Assembly (NCBI GenBank): GCA_003252105.1 | Contig: QKDL01000010.1 | Coordinates: forward strand, 1-64,000 | Direction: 5' to 3' | Source of the DNA: Arcobacter sp. | GTDB taxonomy: Bacteria > Campylobacterota > Campylobacteria > Campylobacterales > Arcobacteraceae | Length of the DNA: 64,000 nucleotides | Shown: positions 1 through 9,642 of the stretch, piece by piece | Numbering within the stretch: the first letter of the stretch is position 1 | Layout: every line of letters starts with the position of its first letter | The notes under the pieces: model-generated | The model's database searches: none | What the model saw: the letters and a program-made list of their open reading frames with translations, nothing else | What the model was told of the DNA's origin: nothing | Made by a program: the position numbers and the translations under genes

Positions 1-20
1 AGTTTGTTTGATACTCATAT

Positions 21-137
21 TGCTGGTGGTTATAGCGAGGTGGAAATACCCGGCTCCATTCCGAACCCGGAAGTCAAGCACCTCTGCGCTGATAATACTG
101 CAGGGTCCCCTTGTGGAAACGTAAGCCGCTGCCAGCT
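21..137 (+). rRNA. rrf: 5S ribosomal RNA
   Basis: Conserved 5S-like sequence ctggtggttatagcgaggtggaaatacccggctccattccgaacccggaagtcaag...ccgctgccag with closing helix ctgg/ccag; exact ends approximate. Confidence 0.93.
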
Positions 138-151
138 CTTGAGTATTTTAC

Positions 152-204
152 AAAGCTTAGTTATTTATACTTCTTAGAAGTATTCTTAACTAAGCTTTTT
201 TTTT
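152..204 (+). terminator. rRNA operon intrinsic terminator
   Basis: Perfect stem aaagcttagtta (152-163)/taactaagcttt (187-198) with nested hairpin, followed by T tract. Confidence 0.88.
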
Positions 205-314
205 AGCCTTTTTTTAGTATCTTTTAATCATTTTGTAACTTTTCTTTTTTTACGTCTTATTTTAATAAGTAATTTAATATAATCTGCAATTATTAAATTA
301 AGGGTATTTAAATT

Positions 315-1766
315 ATGTTGGATAGTAGATTTGATCTTAGAAAACTTATGAATCATAAATTGAAGTTTTCTATTACTCATTCTGTGTCGAGATTTATCTT
401 TTCACTTATAATAGCATTTATAATTGCAATTGTACCAGAATATCAATCTTTATCTAATGAAGCGTCATTAATGCTCTTTATATTAACTTTTTCTGCTTTT
501 TTATGGATGACAGAAGCAATTCCCGCTTTTGCTGTTGCTTTTCTTCTAATATCATTAGAAATATTACTATTGGGATTTAAAGATTTTAATTTTGATAGTA
601 ATTCTAAGGAATGGGTAAATTTCTTAAATCCTTGGTCATCTCCTTTGATATTTTTGTTTATTGCAGGATTTATTTTAGCAATTGCAGCATCTAAAACAAA
701 ACTTGATTTGTGGTTAGCAAAAAAAGTTTTATTTTATTTTGGGAATTTACCACATAATGTATTAACGGGATTGATGCTAATTACATTTGTATTATCTATG
801 TTTATTTCAAATACCGCAACAACAGCTATGATGATGACAATGTTAATGCCAATACTTAAAAATATGAATGAGAATAATCCTTTTCAAAAAGGGATATTAC
901 TAGCAATTGTAGTATCTGCAAATATTGGAGGGATGGGAACAATTATTGGGACTCCACCAAATGCAATTGCAATTGGTATTTTAGGAGATAATGCTCCATC
1001 CTTTGTCGAGTGGATGATTATGGCTCTTCCTCCTGCTATATTAATTATGATTTTTTTTAGGTATATAATATTAAAAAGATATAAATCGACAGAAGATGAA
1101 ATTAACATAGATAAGATTAAAAAAGTATCTCACTTTGATGATTCTACAACTACATTTACAAAAGTTCCTACGATTCCTAGTTGGAAAAAGTCCTTAGTTA
1201 TTTTAGTCTTTACAGCTACTATTTTATTGTGGTTAACAGGACCTTTTCATCATATTCCTACTACTGTTGTCTCTTTATTGCCAATTGTGATATTTTCTAT
1301 TTTTGGAATAATTGGAACTGATGATATAAGAGAGATACGATGGGATGTTATTATATTAATAATTGGTGGTTTATCTTTAGGAAATGGTGTAGTAAAAACT
1401 GGACTTGATGTTTGGATCGGAACACAATTTAATTTAGAAGGTCTTAATATATATTTGATAGTTTCTTTGTTTTCATTAATTGTTGTACTTATATCAAATT
1501 TTATGAGTAATACTGCTGCAACAAATATTATTTTACCTCTAGTTGTAGCATTAGTAAGTAGTATGGGTGATAATATTGTATCATTTATGGTAATTAGTGT
1601 TGCCTTGTGTGCATCATGTGCAATGATATTACCAGTATCAACTCCACCAAATGCAATTGCATTTTCATCTGGAAAATTAAATTCAAAAGATTTTTTATTT
1701 ATTGGGAGTTTATCTGCACTTATAGGACCAATATTTATACTTAGTTTATTAAGTATCTATTTATGA
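315..1766 (+). CDS. SLC13/DASS family anion (dicarboxylate/sulfate):sodium symporter
   Basis: 483 aa, multi-TM; SNTATTAMM and SNTAATNI repeats plus TPPNAIA motifs typical of the DASS family. Confidence 0.88.
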   Translation: MLDSRFDLRKLMNHKLKFSITHSVSRFIFSLIIAFIIAIVPEYQSLSNEASLMLFILTFSAFLWMTEAIPAFAVAFLLISLEILLLGFKDFNFDSNSKEWVNFLNPWSSPLIFLFIAGFILAIAASKTKLDLWLAKKVLFYFGNLPHNVLTGLMLITFVLSMFISNTATTAMMMTMLMPILKNMNENNPFQKGILLAIVVSANIGGMGTIIGTPPNAIAIGILGDNAPSFVEWMIMALPPAILIMIFFRYIILKRYKSTEDEINIDKIKKVSHFDDSTTTFTKVPTIPSWKKSLVILVFTATILLWLTGPFHHIPTTVVSLLPIVIFSIFGIIGTDDIREIRWDVIILIIGGLSLGNGVVKTGLDVWIGTQFNLEGLNIYLIVSLFSLIVVLISNFMSNTAATNIILPLVVALVSSMGDNIVSFMVISVALCASCAMILPVSTPPNAIAFSSGKLNSKDFLFIGSLSALIGPIFILSLLSIYL

Positions 1767-2113
1767 TTTAAACTTGTAGATTCTTCTATTATAATTTTTC
1801 CACATACCTCTTTTATTTCACCTATTTTAAATAGTGTTTTTTCTTTTTTGTCTGTTATAAAAATATCAAAACGCATTTGTTTCATTGTAAAAAATCTACA
1901 GGTATCTTCATCATATATAAAAAACATTTTTCCTTTACAGTGTTGTATAAATTGTAAATTTGTATTAAAGCGTGTCAATCCTAAGTGTTTTTGAGATGGT
2001 GTTTTGACAATACAGTATCCCTCTTTTGAATAAAAGTCGGGCTTTAATATATTTTGAGCTAAAAGTGTTTTACTCATAAAAAGTAAAAATAGTATAATGG
2101 ATAAATTTTTCAT
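1757..2113 (-). CDS. hypothetical exported protein
   Basis: 118 aa ORF with N-terminal signal peptide-like segment; convergent with the transporter. Confidence 0.6.
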   Translation of the reverse strand: MKNLSIILFLLFMSKTLLAQNILKPDFYSKEGYCIVKTPSQKHLGLTRFNTNLQFIQHCKGKMFFIYDEDTCRFFTMKQMRFDIFITDKKEKTLFKIGEIKEVCGKIIIEESTSLNHK

Positions 2114-2192
2114 AACAAAAATATTTTAGCCTCCTAAATTGATAATAGAATTGTTTATAGTATAATACACTTTTTTAATAAGGACTAATTTA

Positions 2193-2387
2193 ATGTTAAT
2201 TCAAGTAATTATATTTTTTATTATAGGATTTGTAATACCAAAGTTTATCGTAGATAAAAAAAAGGCATTTATTTTAATGGCTACAATTGCAATAGTTTGG
2301 GGAGTTGTTTATGCTCCAATGTGGGGGCTTGTAAGTTTAGGTGAAATGTTATTTGGGTATTTTGTATTTAAATTTACTAAAGATTGA
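2193..2387 (+). CDS. small membrane protein
   Basis: 64 aa, two hydrophobic segments, upstream aaggac RBS-like. Confidence 0.6.
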   Translation: MLIQVIIFFIIGFVIPKFIVDKKKAFILMATIAIVWGVVYAPMWGLVSLGEMLFGYFVFKFTKD

Positions 2388-2401
2388 AAAAAAGTAGAAA
2401 T

Positions 2402-2434
2402 AAAAAAAGGCCAGTTAAAAAACTGACCTTCTGG
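2402..2434 (-). terminator. ancestral rpsU terminator, displaced by element insertion
   Basis: Hairpin aaggccagtt/aactgacctt (2407-2416/2421-2430, one G-U wobble in minus-strand RNA) followed on minus strand by T tract; directly abuts the left 38-bp repeat. Confidence 0.75.
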
Positions 2435-2472
2435 AAATAACGAATTACTACAGTCTAGATTCGTATCTTCTA
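2435..2472. repeat. attL direct repeat (rpsU 3' end)
   Basis: aaataacgaattactacagtctagattcgtatcttcta, identical to 28972-29009. Confidence 0.92.
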
Positions 2473-2598
2473 GAAGTCCAGTATTTGCAATTTTAAACAA
2501 ACCTTTTTAATCCTTCTCAATGGCCCTTGTATTAGGCTTTATAGTATGTTATAATGTTTCAACATAATTATCAAACTTTTGCAGTTTTTAACATAAAT

Positions 2599-2619
2599 GG
2601 TTATACCGTTAGTTAACTT
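2599..2619. repeat. 21-bp subterminal direct repeat, left copy
   Basis: ggttataccgttagttaactt, identical to 28890-28910; just upstream of the integrase. Confidence 0.85.
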
Positions 2620-2621
2620 AT

Positions 2622-3818
2622 TTGGAGATAAATTTGGAAAATATAGATATGTCAAAAAAATTAAACAGTATTAAAAAAAACCCAAAAATAAAAAGTAAAA
2701 AATTTACAGGAGTATACTATCAAAATATTCTTACTAATGGAAGAATAGATAAAAACTTTTTTTTTACATTTAAAGATAAAAATGATTTAAATCAAAATGG
2801 ACAACCAAAATTAAAATGGGTAAAAGTTGGAAAAGAATCTAATGGCATAAATTTAGAAATTACAAATAGAGAAAGAAATTCTCAAATTAGTAAAATGAAT
2901 AGTGGTAAAGATATTACATTAGTTGCAAATAAAAAAAATAAGAAAAAAGAGTTATTAAAGTTTCAAATTCTTGCAGAAAGATATTTTTTAGATAAACAAA
3001 TTACTAAATATAGAGTAAATAGATATAATAATCATATTAAAGGAATTTTTGGACATTTAGATGCTCTAACAATTACAAAAAAACAAATAAAAGATTTTCT
3101 TAATAATTATGCAGTAGTAAATGAACCTGCAACAGTTAATGCAATAAGAGAAATTATAACTGCAATATTTAATCATTCCATAAAAGAGTATGATTTAGTA
3201 ATAAGTAACCCCTGCACAGGAATTCCAAGACTTAAAACAGATAATGAAAGAGAACGATATTTATCATCAGAAGAGATAAAACTACTATTAGATATTTTAA
3301 TGGATAATAAACCAATATGGTTAACAGTTAAACTATCATTATCTACAGGTGCAAGAATAATGAGTATAATTGATTTACAAAAAAAAGATTTAAATTTAAA
3401 TGTAGGGACAGTAACTATTAAGAATTTTAAAACAGGTTCAACTTATAAAGGTTTTTTACAAACAGACTTGATTGAGTTTTTAAAAGAATATACAAGTAAA
3501 ATGAAAATGAATGATTACCTTGTAAGTATCAATTGTGGAGAGAAAGCAACTTTTAAAAATATACAGTGGAGAATTAAACCAATATTAGACAAACTATTTA
3601 ATACAGAACTAGATGCAAATGATAGAAAAAATAGAGTAGTAATTCATACCTTCAGACATACATTTGCTTCTCATTTAGCTATTAATGGTACACCAATTTT
3701 TACAATTCAAAAACTTATGGATCACTCAAAAATAGAACAAACTTTGAGATATGCAAAACTTGCACCAGATAGTGGTAAAGATGATGTTGAAAAACTTTAT
3801 TTAAGAAAGTATAGTTAA
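2622..3818 (+). CDS. site-specific tyrosine recombinase/integrase
   Basis: TGARIMSIIDL, HTFRHTFASHL, DHSKIEQTLRYAKL catalytic motifs; start is TTG at 2622 or ATG at 2649. Confidence 0.93.
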   Translation: MEINLENIDMSKKLNSIKKNPKIKSKKFTGVYYQNILTNGRIDKNFFFTFKDKNDLNQNGQPKLKWVKVGKESNGINLEITNRERNSQISKMNSGKDITLVANKKNKKKELLKFQILAERYFLDKQITKYRVNRYNNHIKGIFGHLDALTITKKQIKDFLNNYAVVNEPATVNAIREIITAIFNHSIKEYDLVISNPCTGIPRLKTDNERERYLSSEEIKLLLDILMDNKPIWLTVKLSLSTGARIMSIIDLQKKDLNLNVGTVTIKNFKTGSTYKGFLQTDLIEFLKEYTSKMKMNDYLVSINCGEKATFKNIQWRIKPILDKLFNTELDANDRKNRVVIHTFRHTFASHLAINGTPIFTIQKLMDHSKIEQTLRYAKLAPDSGKDDVEKLYLRKYS

Positions 3819-4414
3819 TTTTTTATCAAAGTTGCTGTGAAACTTAGATTTTCAATTTTTTTATCTTCTGGAACCATAAGTATTGTTGAGTATTTTGTTT
3901 CCTTTTCAGTGATAACTTCAATATTATAAATACCTGGGTAAAGGTCAATATAATTATCTAGGTGAAATTTTTCATTATCAATATCAATTTTATTTCTTTT
4001 AATATCTTTAATTGTTATATTAACTGTTTTTTCTGGAGAACTATCATTTAATTTAAAACTTACACGTTTAATAACACCTAATAAGAAATCAATATTCCTT
4101 TCACTCATACCCATAGCTTGGTAGTTTTTTCTCATTTCTATATCCGAAAAGACTCCTTCTTGTATATAAAGTTTAACTGTTTTTGATGGAAGTTTACTTT
4201 GTTCTTCTTTTGAAAGGTTACTGTAGATTGATAATTTGACTGTTTCTTTTTTAGAATCTTTATATTGGCTAGTAAACTTTTTTACTAGGTCAATTACATT
4301 TCCATAGCCTGTTAAAAAAGGTACTACCGTTGCTAAAAAACTTAATATACTAGTGAATATAATAACTTTTCCAATGATGGTATTAGTAAACTTTTTTATT
4401 TTTTCAAGTATCAT
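3815..4414 (-). CDS. hypothetical membrane-anchored protein
   Basis: 199 aa, N-terminal TM segment; 4-nt overlap with the integrase 3' end. Confidence 0.65.
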   Translation of the reverse strand: MILEKIKKFTNTIIGKVIIFTSILSFLATVVPFLTGYGNVIDLVKKFTSQYKDSKKETVKLSIYSNLSKEEQSKLPSKTVKLYIQEGVFSDIEMRKNYQAMGMSERNIDFLLGVIKRVSFKLNDSSPEKTVNITIKDIKRNKIDIDNEKFHLDNYIDLYPGIYNIEVITEKETKYSTILMVPEDKKIENLSFTATLIKN

Positions 4415-4548
4415 TAGTATCCTTTTTTATTTGATATTTTAGATATAAGATTTAAGTAAATAAATTATAATATTATGATGAAAATTTACTAAGTATTTAG
4501 TTAAGTATATTATAGTAAATAATTTAATTATTAGCCTGGAGATTTATA

Positions 4549-5670
4549 ATGAGTAAATATTTATCTAGAAGTGATGAGATATATAAAGAAATCGAAAGTT
4601 TTGAAAAATATGAATTAACTCATTGTATTGCCTATGAAATGGGAATCAGAAATGAAGAAGTAAAAAAAATCATTAACATATTGGATGATTTAACTTATCT
4701 TAATAAAAATGTTGAAAAGAATAATTTTTTTAATGAGTTTGAAGATAGAAATTTATGGATTAGTATGTTTATTGACATATTAAAAGAATATGATGTATAT
4801 AAATGTTACACATCAGATATAGAGGATATAGATAATATAAATATAAATACATCTTATTCAATAGTTAATAAATTAAAAATGGAATTGGAAGAGAACTATT
4901 TTATTCCGTATGATGGTAGATCAGTTATACTTGAAGGGATGGAAGATGAAATAAATTTAAGTAACTACTTTGAACCTGACAGTTCTCAAAGTCGCCATAT
5001 TAATGAAATTCTTTCAGATAATTCAAAAGACTATTATAAAGATTCTTATAGTGTAGTTGACGGTTATGAAGTATATCAAGGTGCGTATGATGGAGATAAA
5101 AATTTTAACTTCAATAAAATATATCCAAATTTTAAAAGACCTTTGAGAACTTTTAACCAAATGGAATTCCCTATAAACATTTCTTTACCAAAAGAAGAAA
5201 TATTAGCTTATATTGAAAAAATAAAAGATAATTACGATAATAAAAGTTCATCCATTAAAAATATTTTTGAACTATTAGAAGAAGATATCAATATAGATAC
5301 AATCGATTATAAAAATATGTCTGCAAAAGAGTGGGCAGATTGTTTATATATATATGATTACTATAAAGAAAATTTTGAAATATCAAGTAGTATAAAGAAA
5401 GATATTGTAGAAGATATTCAGTTTAAACTTACAAAATATAATGGATTAAAAATAAGAAAAGAAGTAAAAGAAATAAAAAATAAAAAAGATACAAAATATA
5501 AAATAGTTTCTTATGCAGATTATATTAGGAATCATTGTATTGATGACATTGAAGACCTTGATGATGATAAACATTATTATTCATCTAAGACAATTTCTCA
5601 ACGTAATCAATTAATGAAAAAACTTATTGAAGGGAAAAATCCTAAATATAAGGTTTTAGTCTCAAAATAG
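4549..5670 (+). CDS. hypothetical protein
   Basis: 373 aa ORF with upstream gcctggagattt RBS-like; no recognised family. Confidence 0.7.
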   Translation: MSKYLSRSDEIYKEIESFEKYELTHCIAYEMGIRNEEVKKIINILDDLTYLNKNVEKNNFFNEFEDRNLWISMFIDILKEYDVYKCYTSDIEDIDNININTSYSIVNKLKMELEENYFIPYDGRSVILEGMEDEINLSNYFEPDSSQSRHINEILSDNSKDYYKDSYSVVDGYEVYQGAYDGDKNFNFNKIYPNFKRPLRTFNQMEFPINISLPKEEILAYIEKIKDNYDNKSSSIKNIFELLEEDINIDTIDYKNMSAKEWADCLYIYDYYKENFEISSSIKKDIVEDIQFKLTKYNGLKIRKEVKEIKNKKDTKYKIVSYADYIRNHCIDDIEDLDDDKHYYSSKTISQRNQLMKKLIEGKNPKYKVLVSK

Positions 5671-5753
5671 AAAAAACTACCTCTTCTTTTTTTCCAAGCA
5701 CAAAAATTTTCAAAATATTACAATTCTCCTATAACTTTGAAAAGGAGAATCAA

Positions 5754-5954
5754 ATGTCTACAATACTAGAACAATTACAACAAAGACATAAAAAAACATT
5801 GTTATCAAAAAAAGAGGCTGCTAAAGAATTGAGTATTTCAGAAGCAACATTGGATAGAATCAGAAAGACTGGAGAAATAAAAGCTAAAAAAATTGGTGGT
5901 GGTATTTTTTTCACAATAAATGAAATATCTTCATTCTTAGGAGATTTAGGGTGA
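5754..5954 (+). CDS. helix-turn-helix (excisionase/MerR-type) DNA-binding protein
   Basis: 66 aa: LLSKKEAAKELSISEATLDRIRKTGEIKAKKIGGGIFFTINEI; strong RBS aaaaggag; overlaps the next gene. Confidence 0.8.
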   Translation: MSTILEQLQQRHKKTLLSKKEAAKELSISEATLDRIRKTGEIKAKKIGGGIFFTINEISSFLGDLG

Positions 5955-8425
5955 AAAATACTACTTTGTCATTAAACGAGATTTATATAAATATATTTCC
6001 TCAAATAGGTATAATTTTAGAAGATAATGGTTCAATTTCTATTATTCAAGATAATAAGAAAGAGTTAGTTACTTATAATAAAAAACCATTAATGATGAAA
6101 AACAATGCTATAAATTGTATTTCATTTAATCCTACTACATTAAAGTATAATTGCACTTGTCATATGCTAGAAAATCAAATACTTAAAACTCTTTCATCAA
6201 AAATAAATCTATTATTTATATACTTGATAAAATCTATAATAGATAAGAATCTAATAGAAGAATCTAATACAGAGTTGAATGATCTTGTACTTAGATTATA
6301 TGAGAATAACATTGATTTTGAAGAAGAAAGTATAGATAAAGAAATTTTAGATAAATGGACTGAAATTTATAATATCTTAGAGAATCAAGAATCTAAAAAT
6401 TTATTAATAAAGTTTAATTTTTTTAATACACCAGCCTTTATTAATAGGCCAGAGCATATTAATAATGATGAGTATAATATTGGGGATGATGATATAGTTA
6501 AGTTTTCTTCTCTTCAACCATTTATTAAAGTTACATTTCCACTTTATGAATTATTAGAAGAAGTAAGTGATAATAAATTGTTAGGGCTGACCATTGAAGA
6601 TAAATATACCAGAATATTTAAGTCAATATATGAATATCTTTTTAAAGATATTCATGTAAACAATAGTCATATTTATCCTGAATGTTTTATGTTAAAGGAC
6701 TTTATAAATGATAAGAAATATAAATCAAAAAAGTATACAATTATATCTTGCTATCCAATACGTAGAGCCAAATCATTACTATTATTACGTACATTTGTAA
6801 GTTTAGCAAATAAAATTGATATTTTGTTAAATAGAATTTTATTTCTAGACGAAATAAAAATAGAAAATGAAATGTTTAATTTGTCAATTCCTGAAGAACT
6901 AGTCAAAAACTTTGAAGAAGAAAATGAATATTCAAATGATTGTGAAGATGAAGAAGACTTACGCAATGAGATAAAAAAGATAAATATAGTAAATATTAAG
7001 ATATTGAATAATAACTTGAATAATATAGGCATTAAGAAAAATGATTTAGGATTGCTTTCATATTTGAACAAAAAGAATAGAAATTTTAATAAAAAAAGAA
7101 GACTAACACTTTTTGATGCACCTAATATTGATAATCTAATAACTTTAGATCCTAAAATATTGTTAGATCCTGATAAAGAAGATTTTAATGAATTCATTCC
7201 AAAAGAGGAAAGATTAAATCATACTTTATCTCTAGGAGCATCAGGGACAGGCAAATCTGAACTTATCAAAACATTGCTATACAATGATATTCAAAAAAGT
7301 GAATCAAGTATAGTTCTTTTAGATCCTCATGGAGATTTAGCCTTTGAAGTCAGTAGGATGATTAAAGAAAAGAAAAGATTGATATATATTGACTTAGATA
7401 TTTGTAAAGATAAAATATTTACTATAAATCCTTTTGACATTAAAAGTAAGGATGAAAGTGTTATTTCAACTATGACACAAGAATTGTTAAGTGCTTTAGA
7501 AGTTGGACTTGATATTGAATGGTCAAATAATATGGAGGCAATATTAGAGCCTTGTATTTCAACACTATTAAGAAAAGGTGATACAGATTTATATGAACTT
7601 CAAAGATTTATGGAAGACAGTAAAAATGAAGATTTGGTTGAGTTAGGTAAAAAAAGTCCAATAAAAGGACATAGAGAGTTTTTTTATAGTTATTTTAAAA
7701 AAGAAAAATTTACAGTTTCAAAAGATGCAATTGCTATAAAACTTCAAGTATTATTAAATAATCCAACTTTATCAAATTCAATTACAGGAAAAAGCACTAT
7801 TGATTTGGAAAAAGAGATTAATACTAAAGGGAAAGTTATTATATTTAAATTGTCAAAAGGAAAAATGAAAAAAGCATTTAACCTTTATAATAAATTAATA
7901 ATGGCAACAATCCAAGGGATAGTATTAAGAAGAGCAAATATATCAAAAGATTTAAGAACTAGTACACATCTTTATATAGATGAATTTAAAAATTTTATAG
8001 GTTCTACTATCGAAGAAATTTTAACAGAATCTAGAAAGTATAAACTTTTCCTAACTTTTGCAAATCAATCACTATCTCAAATTGATAAGAGATTAAGAGA
8101 TATTGTTCTAAGTAATACAAACATAAAAATTATTGGTAAAAATTCAAATGAAAACCTTAGATTAATGGGTAAGGAAATACAAGTGGATATTAATAAGTTA
8201 GAAAATTTGAATAGAGGTGAGTTTTTTCTGAAAGTAGGTACTAGTGAATCTATCAAAATACAAAATACAGACAAGTTTATTGGGGATAAAGCAGTTATTA
8301 ATAATAGTTTGTGGGAAGAGTATTTAGAGTATCAGTTTAAAAACTATTATAGAAATATAGCTGATGAGAATAATCAATTAGAGCTTAAGGAAAAAAATCT
8401 GAAGCCATTACTAGAAGACTTTTAG
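5951..8425 (+). CDS. VirD4/TraG/HerA-like DNA-translocating ATPase (coupling-protein-like)
   Basis: Walker A GASGTGKSE, LLDPHGDLA, Walker B HLYIDEFKNF, downstream ANQSLSQID; GTG start. Confidence 0.82.
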   Translation: MKNTTLSLNEIYINIFPQIGIILEDNGSISIIQDNKKELVTYNKKPLMMKNNAINCISFNPTTLKYNCTCHMLENQILKTLSSKINLLFIYLIKSIIDKNLIEESNTELNDLVLRLYENNIDFEEESIDKEILDKWTEIYNILENQESKNLLIKFNFFNTPAFINRPEHINNDEYNIGDDDIVKFSSLQPFIKVTFPLYELLEEVSDNKLLGLTIEDKYTRIFKSIYEYLFKDIHVNNSHIYPECFMLKDFINDKKYKSKKYTIISCYPIRRAKSLLLLRTFVSLANKIDILLNRILFLDEIKIENEMFNLSIPEELVKNFEEENEYSNDCEDEEDLRNEIKKINIVNIKILNNNLNNIGIKKNDLGLLSYLNKKNRNFNKKRRLTLFDAPNIDNLITLDPKILLDPDKEDFNEFIPKEERLNHTLSLGASGTGKSELIKTLLYNDIQKSESSIVLLDPHGDLAFEVSRMIKEKKRLIYIDLDICKDKIFTINPFDIKSKDESVISTMTQELLSALEVGLDIEWSNNMEAILEPCISTLLRKGDTDLYELQRFMEDSKNEDLVELGKKSPIKGHREFFYSYFKKEKFTVSKDAIAIKLQVLLNNPTLSNSITGKSTIDLEKEINTKGKVIIFKLSKGKMKKAFNLYNKLIMATIQGIVLRRANISKDLRTSTHLYIDEFKNFIGSTIEEILTESRKYKLFLTFANQSLSQIDKRLRDIVLSNTNIKIIGKNSNENLRLMGKEIQVDINKLENLNRGEFFLKVGTSESIKIQNTDKFIGDKAVINNSLWEEYLEYQFKNYYRNIADENNQLELKEKNLKPLLEDF

Positions 8426-8447
8426 TAGAAGGGGGGATAAAATAAAA

Positions 8448-9299
8448 ATGTATTTAAAAGATAAAGAAATTGAAGTAATTGAATTATTAGCAAAGTTTAA
8501 ATTTTTGACCTCTTCTCAATTTGTAAAATTAGAAGTATATAAAAATAGGGGAGATGTAACAAACTTTTTAAAAGAAATAATAAAACAAAAGCGACCAATA
8601 GTTGATAAAATTGTATTTTCAACAGATCCTCAAAAAGGTAAATTAGAATACATTTATTATTTAACTAAATATGGGGAAAAGGTATTGGTTGAAGATTTAG
8701 ATTATTCTATTGACATGATAAAGAAAATTCCTAAAAGTAAACCAATATCTACAAAAGATTACTTTCATAGAAAAAGTACTATTGATTTCTACATATATTT
8801 AAGTCAGTGGTTAAATAATGTTCAGGGTGAGATTCTTTTTTTGAATTATTATTTTGATAAGGTTGGTAGTACCAAAGGAAAAGAAAATAATTACACCCAA
8901 GGTTTAAATAGACTTTTTCTAGATAATGGCAAATCATTTATTCCAGATATTATTACAAAATTTAAAGTTAACAATGAAGAATATCTTTTTTTATTTGAAC
9001 AACATAATGGAACTGATGTTAAGAGATTAATAGTACAACTATATATTCATCGTCAAGCAATATTAGAAAGAATTGCATCTAAAAAATATGATTTTAATAA
9101 ATCAAATAGAGTTGTTGTTATTTGTGAATTTGGGAAGGTTAAGAACAATGTTATTAAAAAATTACAGAAAATTGATGATTTTAAAGAGTTTTATAATTTC
9201 TTTATTTTTAAAACTAATGAAGAGTTAAAAGAGGACTTTTTTAATAATTGGATGTTGATCAACAATCAGCAAGTTAATTTTATTCAAAAAATGCAATAG
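8448..9299 (+). CDS. replication-relaxation family-like protein (mobilization/replication)
   Basis: N-terminal winged-HTH pattern (LLAKFKFLTSSQFVKL...YYLTKYGEKVL), adjacent to the VirD4-like ATPase. Confidence 0.65.
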   Translation: MYLKDKEIEVIELLAKFKFLTSSQFVKLEVYKNRGDVTNFLKEIIKQKRPIVDKIVFSTDPQKGKLEYIYYLTKYGEKVLVEDLDYSIDMIKKIPKSKPISTKDYFHRKSTIDFYIYLSQWLNNVQGEILFLNYYFDKVGSTKGKENNYTQGLNRLFLDNGKSFIPDIITKFKVNNEEYLFLFEQHNGTDVKRLIVQLYIHRQAILERIASKKYDFNKSNRVVVICEFGKVKNNVIKKLQKIDDFKEFYNFFIFKTNEELKEDFFNNWMLINNQQVNFIQKMQ

Positions 9300-9307
9300 A
9301 TATTTTG

Positions 9308-9333
9308 GTATCTTACCTTTTTGGGTAAGATAC
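9308..9333. terminator. strong hairpin between convergent genes (possible terminator)
   Basis: Perfect 10-bp stem gtatcttacc/ggtaagatac, loop tttttg, just after the 8448-9299 stop; no strong T tract. Confidence 0.5.
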
Positions 9334-9642
9334 ACATTACCTATTTTGTACCACATTTTGAAGACTATTATGTAAACTAGTTGAATATGCAAGTGCACTC
9401 CTAGTACTAGGATATATAGAGGATGTTTTTTAATTCAAATATATTAATCTCTATCTTAAATTTAATTTAGTTTTTTATTAAGTTGCGTTCCAATATTTTT
9501 ACAATGAGACTAAGTTAAGAAATGATAATGATATATTATTAGTGCTTTTGGTTTAGACTTAAAATATTTTATTATAAAATCTTATTTGTTACAAGTTAGA
9601 TTTATAAAAGACTACTAATGCTTGAGGAATTATAATACAATT

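Noticed and set aside
884-1108. Antisense ORF inside the SLC13 transporter
   Set aside because: Opposite strand of a well-supported CDS; no recognisable domain.
2309-2500. 63-aa minus-strand ORF across the left element border
   Set aside because: Overlaps a plausible small membrane protein and the displaced rpsU terminator/att repeat in a different frame from rpsU; an artefact of the junction.
6751-7197. 148-aa antisense ORF in the VirD4-like gene
   Set aside because: Ser/Leu/Phe-rich composition typical of the antisense of AT-rich coding sequence; the sense frame has clear motifs.
5951-9299. Complete self-transmissible ICE call
   Set aside because: No VirB4/VirB6/pilus-type proteins recognised in the element, so only a mobilizable-type element is supported.
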